DNA of 64,000 nucleotides, from assembly GCF_003597395.2 (NCBI RefSeq), contig NC_133771.1, positions 46,203,404 through 46,267,403 on the forward strand, in the 5' to 3' direction. Positions 10,231 through 21,485 of this stretch are shown piece by piece. Source of the stretch: Chelonoidis abingdonii (lineage: Eukaryota > Chordata > Testudines > Testudinidae). Positions within the stretch are counted from its first letter, which is position 1; every line of letters begins with the position of its first letter. Under the pieces are notes generated by a model. That model had not been told where the DNA came from. It saw nothing but the letters and a program-made list of their open reading frames with translations, and made no database searches. The translations under genes were made by a program, and so were the position numbers.

Positions 10231-10497
10231 CAGGGGCGGCTCTAGGCCCCAGCATGCCAAGCATGTGCTGGAGGTGGCAGGCTGCGGGGGGTGCTCTGCC
10301 TGCGCTGCGAGGGCAGCAGGCAGGCTGCCCTCGGTGACTTGCCTGGGAGGGTCCGCTGGTCCAGCAGCTTCTGAAGACCTCCTGCGGCTTTGGAGGGTTC
10401 TCTGAAGCCGCGGGACCAGCGGACCGTCCACAGGCAAGCCACGGAAGGCAGCCTGCCTGCCGTGCTTGGGGTGGCAAAATTCCTAGAGCCACCCCTG
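10231..10497. mobile_element. hAT-type MITE with exact 8-bp target duplication
   Basis: Terminal repeats 'caggggcggctctag' and 'ctagagccacccctg' are perfect inverse complements but for one position. The target duplication 'gttacaag' is exact at 10223-10230 and 10498-10505. It is the same family as 1199-1490, including the 'gctggtcc...ggaccagc' stem. An exact duplication suggests a younger insertion than most neighbours. Confidence 0.95.
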
Positions 10498-10505
10498 GTT
10501 ACAAG

Positions 10506-11693
10506 AATGATCTGTATCTGAATATGTAAATAATTGATTAACAGATACAGTGCCAGTAGATGGCACTAAAGAATATGTAGCATACTTGGGTTTTATAAAA
10601 CTAGTAAAACTTGTTGTGCCCTGCAAATATTTCCCTCCATTTAGCTCTTTACATCTGCTCTTAGCAATGCTAAAATAACATCCATATATACACCACCAGC
10701 AACCACATATCATCCAAAGTCTCCATTGCAAGCCCTCCACTCCCTACTTTATTTGTGATCCTTAGTCACCATATTGAACAGTGCTGATTAGCTCTATTCT
10801 AGTGTTAAACACCAACCCTGAAAGTTGCTAAAAAGCTTTTAACTGTCATAGGAACAGGTTGGACTGAAACTGAAGAAAAAAATGTTTGACTGCTCGTTTA
10901 AAAATACAGATGGAGAGCACAACTGGGAGTGCTGGAGAATATTAGTAGAACTAGGGAAATGGTTCCAGGAATGCTAATTAGTAAACAATGGAGCCAGGAA
11001 AAATATAATAGTTCCTTTTTGTTGCTTGCCAGTATCTTTCACGTACAATAATAGATGAAGTAGCTGAGTCTATTGCACCTGTGAATAAATGACACACTAC
11101 TTAAGTGGTAAACTGCTACAGGCATGTCATGGTACATTTTACAGTGCTCTGGGACTCAAGAGGGGCTTTTATCTTTGACTGCCAGAGAATGTGCCTTTGC
11201 CTACCATGTTTTGTCAGTGCTTTGCTCGGGCGATCACACCAACAGCATTTTACTGCTCTTGCTTTCCACACTATCTTCCTTTCCACTTTGTTAATAAAGA
11301 AAAAAAGAAAAGAAAAATTTCTGAAGCACTGCTAGTGCCTTTTTTTATTTGGGCTGGGGGGAAGCAGTTTTTTTCCCTTCCAGAATTAGTCTGTGACTTT
11401 TGTGTTCAGAGTCCCACAAGATCCCTTTGATTATAAAATCTGAAGAGACAAAATACAGAATCTTGTTTTGACAACACCTTTAGTTGTTCAAAGTCCATGC
11501 CATTCCAAGATTTTCATTTTCTAACCCTCCTCCCTTCACTCAGTAACAGACTTTGTTCATCTATTCAAGTAATAAATCTTTGAACCATTCATTTGAGGAA
11601 ATTAAAGCTTCTTACAAATGCAAATAACCCTCACTGCATGCATTTGAGATAGATAATTACTATATTCATTTTGCAGATAGCTTTGCTGAGGTA
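10506..11693. other. No recognisable feature
   Basis: AT-rich sequence with no supported gene or repeat end. Confidence 0.4.
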
Positions 11694-11698
11694 CAGTG

Positions 11699-12648
11699 TG
11701 TAATAAGCCTCCTGTCCCAAATCTGGACCTTAGCGTCCAAAATCTGGGTGCTTAGCATGAACCTCCAAGCTTAATTACCAGCTTGGATCTTATCTCGCTG
11801 CCACCAATCAGGATTNNNNNNNNNNNNNNNNNNNNNNNNNNNNNNNNNNNNNNNNNNNNNNNNNNNNNNNNNNNNNNNNNNNNNNNNNNNNNNNNNNNNN
11901 NNNNNNNNNNNNNNNNNNNNNNNNNNNNNNNNNNNNNNNNNNNNNNNNNNNNNNNNNNNNNNNNNNNNNNNNNNNNNNNNNNNNNNNNNNNNNNNNNNNN
12001 NNNNNNNNNNNNNNNNNNNNNNNNNNNNNNNNNNNNNNNNNNNNNNNNNNNNNNNNNNNNNNNNNNNNNNNNNNNNNNNNNNNNNNNNNNNNNNNNNNNN
12101 NNNNNNNNNNNNNNNNNNNNNNNNNNNNNNNNNNNNNNNNNNNNNNNNNNNNNNNNNNNNNNNNNNNNNNNNNNNNNNNNNNNNNNNNNNNNNNNNNNNN
12201 NNNNNNNNNNNNNNNNNNNNNNNNNNNNNNNNNNNNNNNNNNNNNNNNNNNNNNNNNNNNNNNNNNNNNNNNNNNNNNNNNNNNNNNNNNNNNNNNNNNN
12301 NNNNNNNNNNNNNNNNNNNNNNNNNNNNNNNNNNNNNNNNNNNNNNNNNNNNNNNNNNNNNNNNNNNNNNNNNNNNNNNNNNNNNNNNNNNNNNNNNNNN
12401 NNNNNNNNNNNNNNNNNNNNNNNNNNNNNNNNNNNNNNNNNNNNNNNNNNNNNNNNNNNNNNNNNNNNNNNNNNNNNNNNNNNNNNNNNNNNNNNNNNNN
12501 NNNNNNNNNNNNNNNNNNNNNNNGAAGTTCCCTCCCTCACTTTGAAAAATCCGGTTTCCTGATTGGTCCTCTGGTCAGGTGTTTGGTTCCCTTTGTTAAC
12601 CCTTTACAGGTAAAAGAAACATTAACCCTTAGCTATCTGTTTATGACA
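11699..12648 (-). mobile_element. Solo LTR (TGT...ACA), interior hidden by N
   Basis: Left end 'tgtaataagcctcctgtccc', right end 'agctatctgtttatgaca'. An exact 5-bp duplication 'cagtg' (11694-11698 and 12649-12653) marks integrase-type insertion. Read on the minus strand it starts 'tgtcataaacagatagct', as does the family at 21510 and 55684. Bases 11816-12523 are undetermined, so a hidden internal region cannot be excluded, though the left and right parts align to one LTR. Long apparent frames across it consist only of N. Confidence 0.8.
11816..12523. other. Assembly gap, 708 N
   Basis: Undetermined bases inside the LTR. Nothing can be said of the content. Confidence 0.98.
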
Positions 12649-12653
12649 CAGTG

Positions 12654-13049
12654 AACCTAAGATCTACATTTAGAAGTCCACAAACAAAAAAGTGTGCACA
12701 AAAAATGTGGTTTCCAAACACAAGTTAGGGATTTGTGTGCACTCATGCTTTTGCGTCCATGCAACCATAGCTTGCATACCAGTATCTGCTGCTTAGCATA
12801 TGCAACTCACTTGCAGGACCTTTATAAAAATTGGTCCTAAGTGATATGATCAAGGTCAGACATATTGTGACAATTGGATCTACAAATTTACCTGAATTGT
12901 GAGCTCAACTATAAAAAGTATGTAAAAGTTTATAAGATGTTATAACAACTTACAGCAACAAATGTACAAAAGGGAGACAGAATAATTGAGGTAATCTAAA
13001 TAAAAAGGCCAAGTTGATCTGATTCAAGGACTGTGTTGAAATTATGCTT
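12654..13049. other. No recognisable feature
   Basis: Ordinary sequence. Confidence 0.4.
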
Positions 13050-13440
13050 TTTAAAAACAGGAGATATAGAGCCAGAAGTTAATGAGCCAGAACTGGTAGG
13101 TTGGATATTAGGCCTAATTGCTGGACAAAATAATAAGGGGATGGGCTATTCTATACATTTCTCCCTTTTGGGGGCGGGGGGGCTTAAAAGAGAGATTTTG
13201 TGGTGAAAGTATGAAAGAACAAAGAAGGACAGACAGGTTATTGGAGCAAGCTTCACCATCTTAGCTGCCACCCCCACTGTTTCCTGGGACCCCAAGACTT
13301 TATCATCCTTATTATGAGAGGTGTCCTGACAAGAATGGGCCAGAGAGAGACACAGGTGACACAGCCACACATGCCCACTCCAGCTGAATCCCAAGCACAG
13401 CCGTTGTTACCATATTTGATATAATCGAAGAGACTGTCAA
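13050..13440 (-). repeat. Dispersed repeat, copy 1 (paralogue at 60591-61015)
   Basis: Inverse complement shares with 60880-61000 the order 'gaatagcccatcccct', 'attttgtcc.(g/c)caattagg', 'cctaatat', and further out a 'tggtgaag' and 'ggcag' block near a 'caggatgat' motif. Class unknown; an old retroelement interior or tail is plausible. Confidence 0.55.
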
Positions 13441-14546
13441 ACAAGGGGGCTTTTCCTTCTAAGATTAGACTTCAAGAACTGTAGCAATGACATCTCCAGA
13501 CCATCACAACTCACTTCTCTTTTTGTCAAAATGACAGTTATTACTGACTTTGATGCCACCTAAGAGACTGGCAACAATGCGTGGCAGAGCAAGGTGAGGG
13601 GGTTTCTTCTAAAAAAACCTGTCTACAGATAAAGGGAAAGGTAACAAAGGATGCTGTTAAAATGAAAGACTTTACTTAATAGTTTACATTTCAAATGTTT
13701 TAACTGTTTTTCCTTCTTTAGTAGAAGGTTGAAAGGATTTTTAACGATGTTTTGCCACGGAGTTAAGCATGCTGAAGTCCCTGAATACCACAGCATGGAC
13801 CTTGTTTAACACTGTTTAATGTTAGACAGTGACTCGCTGGGTTATATTAACATCTTTGGCCCCATTTGTTTCATCTAAATTAATAGAACAGACAGCAGAT
13901 CAGTGTCACAGCTGACAACAAATGGCCAAATCCTGGTCCCACTGACTTCAGTAGTGTTTAGGAGCTGTCCCAAAAGAGAAGAATCCCAGTTTCTTGTCCC
14001 CTGATTTAACAACCAGATAATAGTCCATCCCTTATCAGTTCAGATAAGTTAGATGGCAGCATTATGGATAATAGGCACAAATAAATACAGTGATTTCTTC
14101 CCAGTCTCTGTTAGTTGTCCATGATTCAGCATGATTGGCCTGAGAAGGGAGACAAAGTTGAGGTGCAACTTGAGGAGCTGTCTGAGGAAGCCTGCATGAA
14201 ACCTAACCAGTTGTGCACTACAATACAGTCCTAGTCAGGGCTACAAATCCTTCACACGTATCTGATTCACACTCAAAAATATACACCAAAAATTTAAAAA
14301 CAGGTAACCTTCCATTGAACCAGCTACTAGGAACAGTTAGAAAGAAGGGTCTAAATTCAGAAGTGCATGTTATACATTGGGTATAAATTAATCAAAATGT
14401 GAATGTATGTGTGAGAAACACAGAAAGCAATACAGTAGAGCTTGCACTGATTTGGTGTGAATTCAGGGGCTGTTCAGAACAACTGTACTTTAGAAGTCAA
14501 GGGCTGAATAGCAGGAATACCAGCATATTAAAGGAGGTAAAATAAA
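13441..14546. other. No recognisable feature except a trace of palindromic MITE near 13925-13970
   Basis: 'ccactgacttcagtagtg' at about 13941 resembles the core of the old palindromic MITE family; no ends are preserved. Confidence 0.35.
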
Positions 14547-14651
14547 GGCCCTGTTTCAGATCTTACACCAATTTTATACTGATGAAACTCCATGGACTTG
14601 AGTGGAATTACTATGAATTTATATCACATTAAATAAGAGCAGAATCAGGCC
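14547..14651. mobile_element. Old palindromic MITE
   Basis: The ends 'ggccctgtttcagatctta' and 'taagagcagaatcaggcc' are inverted, with 'cttacaccaattttatac' in the left arm. Same family as 5861 and 25405. Confidence 0.6.
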
Positions 14652-15032
14652 TTTTCTTTTCCACCCTTCTGTTACCTGCTAATCATTCTACAGGCACTCC
14701 TATCCCAATGCAGACTGCTCCCAAATTTAGTCTTACTATTAGAAATCAATGGGGAAGTCTGTTTACAAATTGATTGCATGATATGGCCCATAATTATGAA
14801 AAAGGCCAAAATATTGATTCATTCCTTAGATCTTCTGAGAAAAATCACAGAAAGTGTAGCTTTAATGAAGTATAAAGAGTTGAAGAGTTTTGATTCTGTA
14901 TTAAGCAACAGAACTCTGGAGACATATAGATTAGTTGATGCAGATAATTGTTTTATACCATTATCAAACAAACATTTTTGTGGTATTGTAAGTTTACACT
15001 TGAGCCTTTCAGACTTAAACGTAGATCTTTAG
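14652..15032. other. No recognisable feature
   Basis: An 84-codon frame (14778-15032, +) is AT-rich, has no domain I recognise, and stops just outside the LTR. I do not treat it as a gene. Confidence 0.4.
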
Positions 15033-15036
15033 GTAT

Positions 15037-15820
15037 TGTGATAGACTCAGGCCAGCTGGGTACAGCAGACTAGCAGAAAGCAGATATACTGGCCACTGGA
15101 TTAACAGTTTTCTGTTCCCTGACTGACAAGAGCAGGGGCTGTGCCAGGCTAATGAGAACACCTAACTCTAATTAACCTGCAAAGAATCAGGTGAGGCCAT
15201 TCAGCTAATGTCACCACCTGACTCTAATTAGAGTCAGGCCCTGACTAAGGCCCTGCTGATACTATAATTAAGGCCCTTAATTAAGGCCCTGCTGATACTA
15301 TAAAAAGGGCTCACTCCAGTCAGACAGGGAAGAGCCAAGGAGCCAGAGGTGAGGAAGTGTGGTTGAAGGGCTAGTTACTGAAGACACCCTCAGACCATCG
15401 TTAAAGGAGCCCTAAGATAAGAGTGAAGAAGGGAGAAGCAGGAGAGCTGTGGGGAAATGGCCCAGGGAAATGTAGCAACTGTGGCAGTGAAAGGTTGGCT
15501 GCCAACAACTGCTACCATTAGGGTCCCTGGGCCAGAACCCGGAGTAGAGGGTGGGCCTGGCTTCCCCGCAACCCACCACTACAGAAACATCTCTTGGGAG
15601 GGGAAGTCAGGCCCCTGTCAGGACAGAAGGCTGAGCAGAGACTGTGAGAGTTCTCTCACCAGCCTCCTTTTGCAGGCCTATGATGAAAAGGGCTCAGTAG
15701 TCTGTAACCCTGGCCCTAGAGAGAGAAGGGCTATATGGAGGGTCACAGTGGGCCACTGAGGCTAGCATAAACCGCCTAGAAGCGCAGGACCCATGGGAGC
15801 AAGGTAAGAGCTCTGCCACA
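15037..15820 (+). mobile_element. Solo LTR, 784 bp (TGTGATAGACTCAGG type)
   Basis: It begins 'tgtgatagactcaggccagc' and ends 'gagctctgccaca'. A 4-bp duplication 'gtat' (15033-15036, 15821-15824) flanks it. There is a TATA box at 15299 and a GC-richer R/U5-like part with 'cccagggaaatgtagc' and 'ccgg'. The family is common in turtle genomes. The 100-codon frame at 15457 lies wholly inside and is not a gene. No internal region or second LTR adjoins. Confidence 0.8.
15299..15306 (+). promoter_or_regulatory. TATA box of the LTR
   Basis: 'tataaaaa' followed by 'gggctcac' sits about 260 bp into the LTR, where U3 promoters lie. A duplicated upstream block (from 15248 and 15283) carries a second, weaker 'actataatta'. 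Confidence 0.55.
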
Positions 15821-15824
15821 GTAT

Positions 15825-16796
15825 ATATCAGGAAGCATAGTGAGTTTGACCAAAGATTAATTAGCTAAAATGATAGAGATGATATTTGGGATTAACTGAT
15901 TAAAATAATTGTTTTTCCACTAATTTTAGAATTTCAGTAACAGAAAAATAAACAAAATTATACTAAGGCTCCTTGTATATTCCTTTTGTATATAGTTATT
16001 GTAGGACTGTTTAAAGTTAGACTTATTTTCTAGAACATAAAAACAACAAAAACAGGTGTATCTATTAAGATGGGTTATTGGGTGAAATTAGATTCCTCAG
16101 AGAAGGCAATTCCAAATTTAAGAACAATAATCCTGCGGTGTTTGGCTTTAGAAACTGTTATGACTCACTTGTTTTTTGTATACTGCATCTTCAAATTTCC
16201 AAGACTGTGCTATCTGTAACCATTTTGAAATGTGAGGTTCAATAGAGATATACACACTATGGTCTCAGAATTTACATTCTTAATGTTTTCTTAATCTGGA
16301 ATAAAGCCATTTAAACTGAAATCATCCTTTTGCTCTGTCTGTATGAAGAAACATAACACATAACAAGAGAGGCTTTGACAAATTAAACAAATGAGAACAA
16401 AAAATAAATAATTCTGACACTACAATTGTTAGAAGTTTACTTTGGATTACTGTAAACTATAGAAAAGTATGACAATTCAGATATTGAGCAGTCATCCACT
16501 GTTCATTCATTAGCAATATCTGAGGCTTGAGAACACTTAGATGTGATCACATTTTAATTCTTATTGAAACTAAAAATCAATTGATCTGTGATGGACATTA
16601 ATTTCAGTATAGAAAATATGAAAAGCTTCACACCTAGCAATTGATGTCTGAATTAGACCAAATTAAAGGATTTGGTATGCTTGATTATGCTACCTGTCAA
16701 TAAAACCATAACAAGCCACATTGAAAACTGCAAATGAGTAACAGTGAAAGAGCATTATGAAAATTGCTAGAAGATGTGCATGATAATGGTATTATT
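15825..16796. other. No recognisable feature apart from a 39-bp block repeated at 17269
   Basis: AT-rich. 16324-16362 and 17269-17307 share about five sixths of 39 positions in direct orientation ('ctgtatgaagaa', 'ataacacata'). Confidence 0.4.
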
Positions 16797-17180
16797 ACCC
16801 CTTTTGACCCAAGCAGTTAGCCAAAGTTCATGGCCCTGCAGTGGTTTCCATTAGGAGGAGAAATTGATGATGGAGTCAGGTATCTCTGATGCAATCCTGT
16901 TTATTTACAAAGAAGTCCTGTTTCCCTGAACACAAGAGGAATCAAATAGGGGTAGTTTCTTTGCTCACACCACCAAGCTCTTTTCACCCAGCACTCTGCA
17001 CAAATGTACTCTCTCTAGGCCTTTCTTAGCATCATGCTCTCAGTCTCTGTTTAGCCGATGTCTGGTATGTCCTGGCTTCTTCTCTATATATTTGTTTCTG
17101 TGGTATTTCTCTTTCACACACATGCACACACCCCTCTTCTAAAAACAACACCCAGCCAAGCCCCCTCCCACATAATTTGA
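16797..17180 (-). repeat. Dispersed LTR-like repeat, copy 2
   Basis: Paralogue of 7405-7745 with the same motif order, including 'ctgtttatttacaaag' (AATAAA on the minus strand) and 'tttctttgctcac'. It is bracketed by the 39-bp direct blocks, which might be old flanking duplications or part of the repeat. Confidence 0.5.
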
Positions 17181-17307
17181 ACTCCATAATGGTCTCACAC
17201 ATCCCATTTCTTCAGGCCATAACATGTGCCTGTATTTGGGATCGAGGCCTCTTTTGTTCCATAAAAGTATCCTTTTCTTCTATCTGTATGAAGAATTATA
17301 ACACATA

Positions 17308-17625
17308 CCCTAACTGCCATATTTGGGGTTGGGAAGAAAATTTTCCCCTGGGTCAGACTGGCAGAGACCTTTGGAGGTGGGGAGGTTCCCTTCCTCTGCA
17401 GCACGGGACACAGGTCAACTGAAGGTTTAAATTAGTGTAAATGATGGATTCTCTGTAACTTGAAGTCTTCAAATCCTGATTTGAGGACTACAGTAGTTCA
17501 ACCAGAGGTTACAGGTCTGTTATACTATTACAGAAGTGGATGGGTAAGGTTCTGTGGCCTGCAACATGCAGGAAGCCAGACTAGATGTCCCTTCTGGCCT
17601 TAAAGTTTATGAGTCTATAAAGGAG
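17308..17625 (+). mobile_element. CR1-type LINE, 3' end
   Basis: 'ccatatttggggttggga', 'ttttcccctgggtcagac', 'ttcctctgcagcacggg', 'gatttgaggact', 'gattctgtggcct'-like text and the tail 'gtcccttctggcct' plus 'atgagtctata' follow the order known for a CR1/L3-type 3' end. The repeated 'atgagtctat' motif is the usual CR1 terminus. Heavily 5'-truncated, with no coding part. Confidence 0.75.
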
Positions 17626-18290
17626 CTTAACTATTTCTCACTGCTGCTTTATATGAAGAGCAGTACTTCCCCCCACCAATTCTAATGATCTTTCACCCAG
17701 CCCACATCAGTATTTATTAAAGGCATAGGCTTGGCTGTGATTAATCATACTAACAACAAAAAATAGGCCATAGTCTCCCCTTGGTCTTTGTCAGGAATGT
17801 TCACTGATATTAGTAGAGCTGCCACATGAGAACTGAGAGTAGAAATGGCCCAAAGTAAATGTCAGTTAACTACAAAAGACAAGGTAAAAGTCTCAGAGAT
17901 ACATATTACAAGTTCAAATAGCTCAAAAACAATTCATCTTCTCACATCCAAAATTAAAATGATGAAACTGAGCTGACTTGCTAAAAAATGAAAAAAGCAA
18001 GTCTCCAGATGAATGTTGTTAGTATATATGTGGGTCTGGTAGAATCACATCTTATTAAGGTTGCTTGGCACTTCCCATTATAAGACCTTGTTTTCAGTTG
18101 CTTATAACTTCATCAAAGTTTAGCCATTTGAGCTGAAATTTTCCATACTGTCTACCTCTGGCTGAGCTATTTATTTATTTTTGTTGTTGGAAACATTTAG
18201 CCAAAACAGTTCAATTGTTTCTGAGAATGAAGTTAGGGAAAATACATTTTGCCCATGTTAAAGAATTCTGGTCACCATTTATTTCAAATC
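17626..18290. other. No recognisable feature
   Basis: Ordinary AT-rich sequence. Confidence 0.4.
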
Positions 18291-18298
18291 CTCTAGTA

Positions 18299-18848
18299 CA
18301 GGGTTTCTCAACCCATGAGTTGGGACCCAAAATTGAGTTGCCAGAATGTTTCAAAGGGTCACGTGGCAGCTTCTGAGGCTCCTGTCCCACAGGGTTGGCT
18401 GGACTCGACTCGCTGCTCCAGGCACTGCAACCTCTGGGATCCCAGTGCCACACAGGTTTGGCCCAGCCATCATGATCATAGGCATCTGGGTAGGCCAAAC
18501 ATGAGTGAGTAGCACTGCAAACATATGAGCCAGGTAACTCCACTCACACAAATTTGGTCCAGTCAGGGCGGCAGGGCCAAACTAGAGCAAAGCTGCAACC
18601 CCAAAGGTTGCAACGCCCAGAGCGGATAGCCAAGCCCCATCAGCCCCACCGCACTGGAGCAGCAGGAACTGCCACTCTGGGGTGAGTGCCAGGTAGGATC
18701 CAATGCCACACACACTCACACTCACCCTAGAGGACAAGACCCAACCGAAACCACCTGAGGGCCTCCATGCCCAGACTATTTACTGGGTTGCGACATGCCA
18801 TAAACATTTACAAATAGGTCCTGAGCCCAAAAAGGTTGAGAACCCCTG
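18299..18848. mobile_element. hAT (Charlie-like) non-autonomous element, 550 bp
   Basis: Terminal repeats 'cagggtttctcaacc' and 'ggttgagaacccctg' are inverse complements with one mismatch. Flanking octamers ctctagta and ttctaaca share the nTCTAnnn pattern of Charlie-type hAT targets. The interior is GC-rich. Short frames on both strands across it have no transposase similarity. Confidence 0.88.
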
Positions 18849-18856
18849 TTCTAACA

Positions 18857-19209
18857 CCCCTGTGCTTTTGAGCAGGGACATAAAATTGGGGAGAGGGGGA
18901 TTTTGCCATGAAAATCTGCACAAATTTGGCAAAGTTATAAGCTTTTGATAAATCACATTTTCTATGTGCTCAATAGACTTATTTGATTCTAGCTGCTAAA
19001 TTCCCTCAAACATTCCATCTGAACTGATCATGCTCCAATCTAGGCCTGAACAGGATTTTCCCTGCAATTTTAGATCTGCAGTGGGCCAATCAGGACCTAG
19101 AGCCAGGGCCACGCACCTGAACTGAGAACAGGAAGGCCACCTGTCCTGTTCTCTCATTGACCAGCCTGCTGGGAGAAGTTGCCTGATCCAAATATAGAGG
19201 AGGTGAGGA
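18857..19209. other. No recognisable feature
   Basis: Nothing supported. Confidence 0.4.
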
Positions 19210-19600
19210 GGAATAGACTGGGACAAGGATCCTCGATGAGAAGAGGGACACAGTGTGGCTAGCAGGGGGACAGAAACTGGGACTGAGACAGAGTGGTGGA
19301 AGACAGAGTGTCTTGGCAAGGAGACTGGGATTGGGAGACGAGGGGTGAGACTGGCAGCTCGGGGGAGAAGTAAGGCAAGGGACTGGGAAACAGAAGATTG
19401 GGTGGGAGACTGAAATTGGACAAGGAGCAAGAGGTAGACTGGGAATGACTGGGCAAGGAGACAGGCATTGAGAACAATGGGGCAGAGGAAAGAAGCTGAA
19501 GAGGGAGGGGAGAAAGATCTGATGATGAACTGGGTGCAGGAGAATTGGGACTAGATGAGAGGAGAGTTTGGGACCAGAAGCCAGTGGTAACGGAGCACAT
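19210..19600 (+). repeat. Degenerate purine-rich minisatellite ('gagactgggat' unit)
   Basis: The core 'gactggga' or 'actggga' recurs irregularly near 19217, 19270, 19323, 19380 and 19437, with a diverged form near 19550, separated by 'caagg', 'gaggag' and similar purine blocks. The two long minus-strand frames (144 and 113 codons) over it are Ser/Pro/Leu-rich products of the pyrimidine strand, not genes. Confidence 0.7.
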
Positions 19601-20374
19601 GAGAGGTGGGGGTTAATTTTGGGTGCCTCATTTGAAATTCAAGACCTGATTTACTTAGCATTATATAGCACTTTATGTTTAAAGAATAGCTCCCATTGAT
19701 TTCAATTGCCCCTGAATGTGCTCAGCACTTTCTGCACATCAGATCACAGGGTTTCAAAGCAGACAAACAGAAAATGAGAAACAATTAGTGACCACCAATG
19801 AAAAGTTTATTCTAAGTTACTTGTCCAACTTTACTCACAAACTCTATAGCAGAAGCATTTTCCCATTCCACAGGGCAGCATTCAGTTGACTTACCATGAA
19901 ACCATCCTTTATCTTTCTGCAATCCCCTGATCCATTCACTTTACACCTGCCAATCCTCCCTCAAATGAGACAATTACTTTTGGGTGGGCTTAGACCCATC
20001 CGTTCCAGGATCTGCAATAGCTACACACCTTTCCACTTTTGCAACAAATGAAGAAGGGATCCCACAGTCAAAAGCCTCCTTTCATTTCATAGTTGTAATT
20101 CATACCGAGAGCAGTTCCATCTTATGAACTGAATAAGACAGAGATCCTGTGGAACAAATAGTGTGATATCATGTAATTAAAGACTGCATCACAATGCATA
20201 TGCACAGGGAGCTGAATTAAGGTTGCACAGGCAATTTCAATTCTGGCGTTTCCTATTTTTTAATCACTTGATTTTGCAACCTTAATTATGTTCTTTTAAC
20301 AAAGCTTTGTGTGTTTAGTTATAAATATTTCTGATAGAAAGATAGATAAGGAACATGAATCAGCTCTTAATTGC
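19601..20374. other. No recognisable feature
   Basis: Possible trace of the 'ctcccattgatttcaat' MITE core near 19690; no ends. Confidence 0.35.
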
Positions 20375-20473
20375 ACTGTTAATAATTATAAATTATCATT
20401 AATAATTCCTCTGAAGTCTTACATTGAGTTACATCAGCATAAAACAAGTATTAGCAAGAGCAGAATCAGGCCC
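20375..20473. mobile_element. Old palindromic MITE (decayed)
   Basis: The right end 'aagagcagaatcaggccc' matches 14634-14651 almost exactly. The left half is eroded. Confidence 0.45.
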
Positions 20474-21480
20474 AGGTCATTTAAATTTCATGTAACCTGA
20501 CCTTTTTTGGATAATGGCTGAAAAAATTGTGGTACTTGGTCTTCCTCTATAAATCTGAATTATGCTAAACTCTTTACTCTGAAATGCTGTTCAACTCGGT
20601 GCTAAAAATTTCTTATGGTTTCTTGGTTGTGTGAGAAAGTAATTCCTGGATTCATTTGATCTTGTTTTACACCTCCCAAGGATTTAGGTTTTCTGAAATT
20701 AAAACTCTTCAGAACATGTCTGTGCTTGTCTAAGAAGGCAATTCTGGAATTTTCAGCTGCAATAGAATTTCTACAATATGACTGACCTTGTTCTGATCTC
20801 AAGCTAAGATGACCCTCCATGGGGGTACTGTTAAAAATAAATGAGCTAAACATAGTCATGGTGTGAGCAGATCCAATTCCATTTAATTCAGTGGGTTTAC
20901 ACGTACTCTTAGGTGAAATTACATCTGAAATATTTTGACCAATTTTTCATTTGGTTTCCTGGTCAAATTTTATTACAGCATTGTATCCCACATTGATAGA
21001 GCTACAATATGTTAAAATAAAAGAGATATTGGGTATATTTAAAAGATGAAGAATGTTTTAAGGTCATTTTTTAAGAAGATAATTTAAGAATTTTGTTCCA
21101 AATGAATGAGTTCAAACTATTAACAATAAAAAATATAGTTAAGTGGCAGTCTAAAACTATACAGGAGTTTAAAAGAATCAGTTAAATAAGAGTGTCTGGT
21201 CTGAAGCTCACTAAGCAAATGAAGTCATCTGTGTCCTACACAGAAAAGGTTGCTCTGATCAAGATAGATATTGTAGTGATAGGTGCTGAAGTGCAAGGGC
21301 TAGACAAACATCCAGTGTATTAGCTTTTCATACATGATGAATACCCAGATATCCAACATTGTTACATGTTTTACCTTTTTGGCAGTGGAGATGGGGGCAC
21401 AAGGGCAAGGGGGCAAGTGGTTCATGGTCACACTGTCAATAGTGAGTGTTTAAAATGGAAAAGCAACTTTTCTTTCTTTT
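20474..21480. other. No recognisable feature
   Basis: About 1 kb of AT-rich sequence, nothing supported. Confidence 0.4.
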
Positions 21481-21485
21481 GGATC

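Noticed and set aside
11752..12562. Frames of about 260 residues across Ns (also at 27421-28197 and 54931-55705)
   Set aside because: They are almost entirely undetermined residues, with no evidence of coding.
14778..15032. 84-codon plus frame, possible small gene
   Set aside because: AT-rich, no domain, and no flanking splice signals; could not be supported.
15457..15759. 100-codon plus frame
   Set aside because: Lies wholly inside a solo LTR, downstream of its TATA box; no conserved protein recognised.
18996..19600. Minus frames of 144 and 113 codons
   Set aside because: They read the pyrimidine strand of a degenerate minisatellite.
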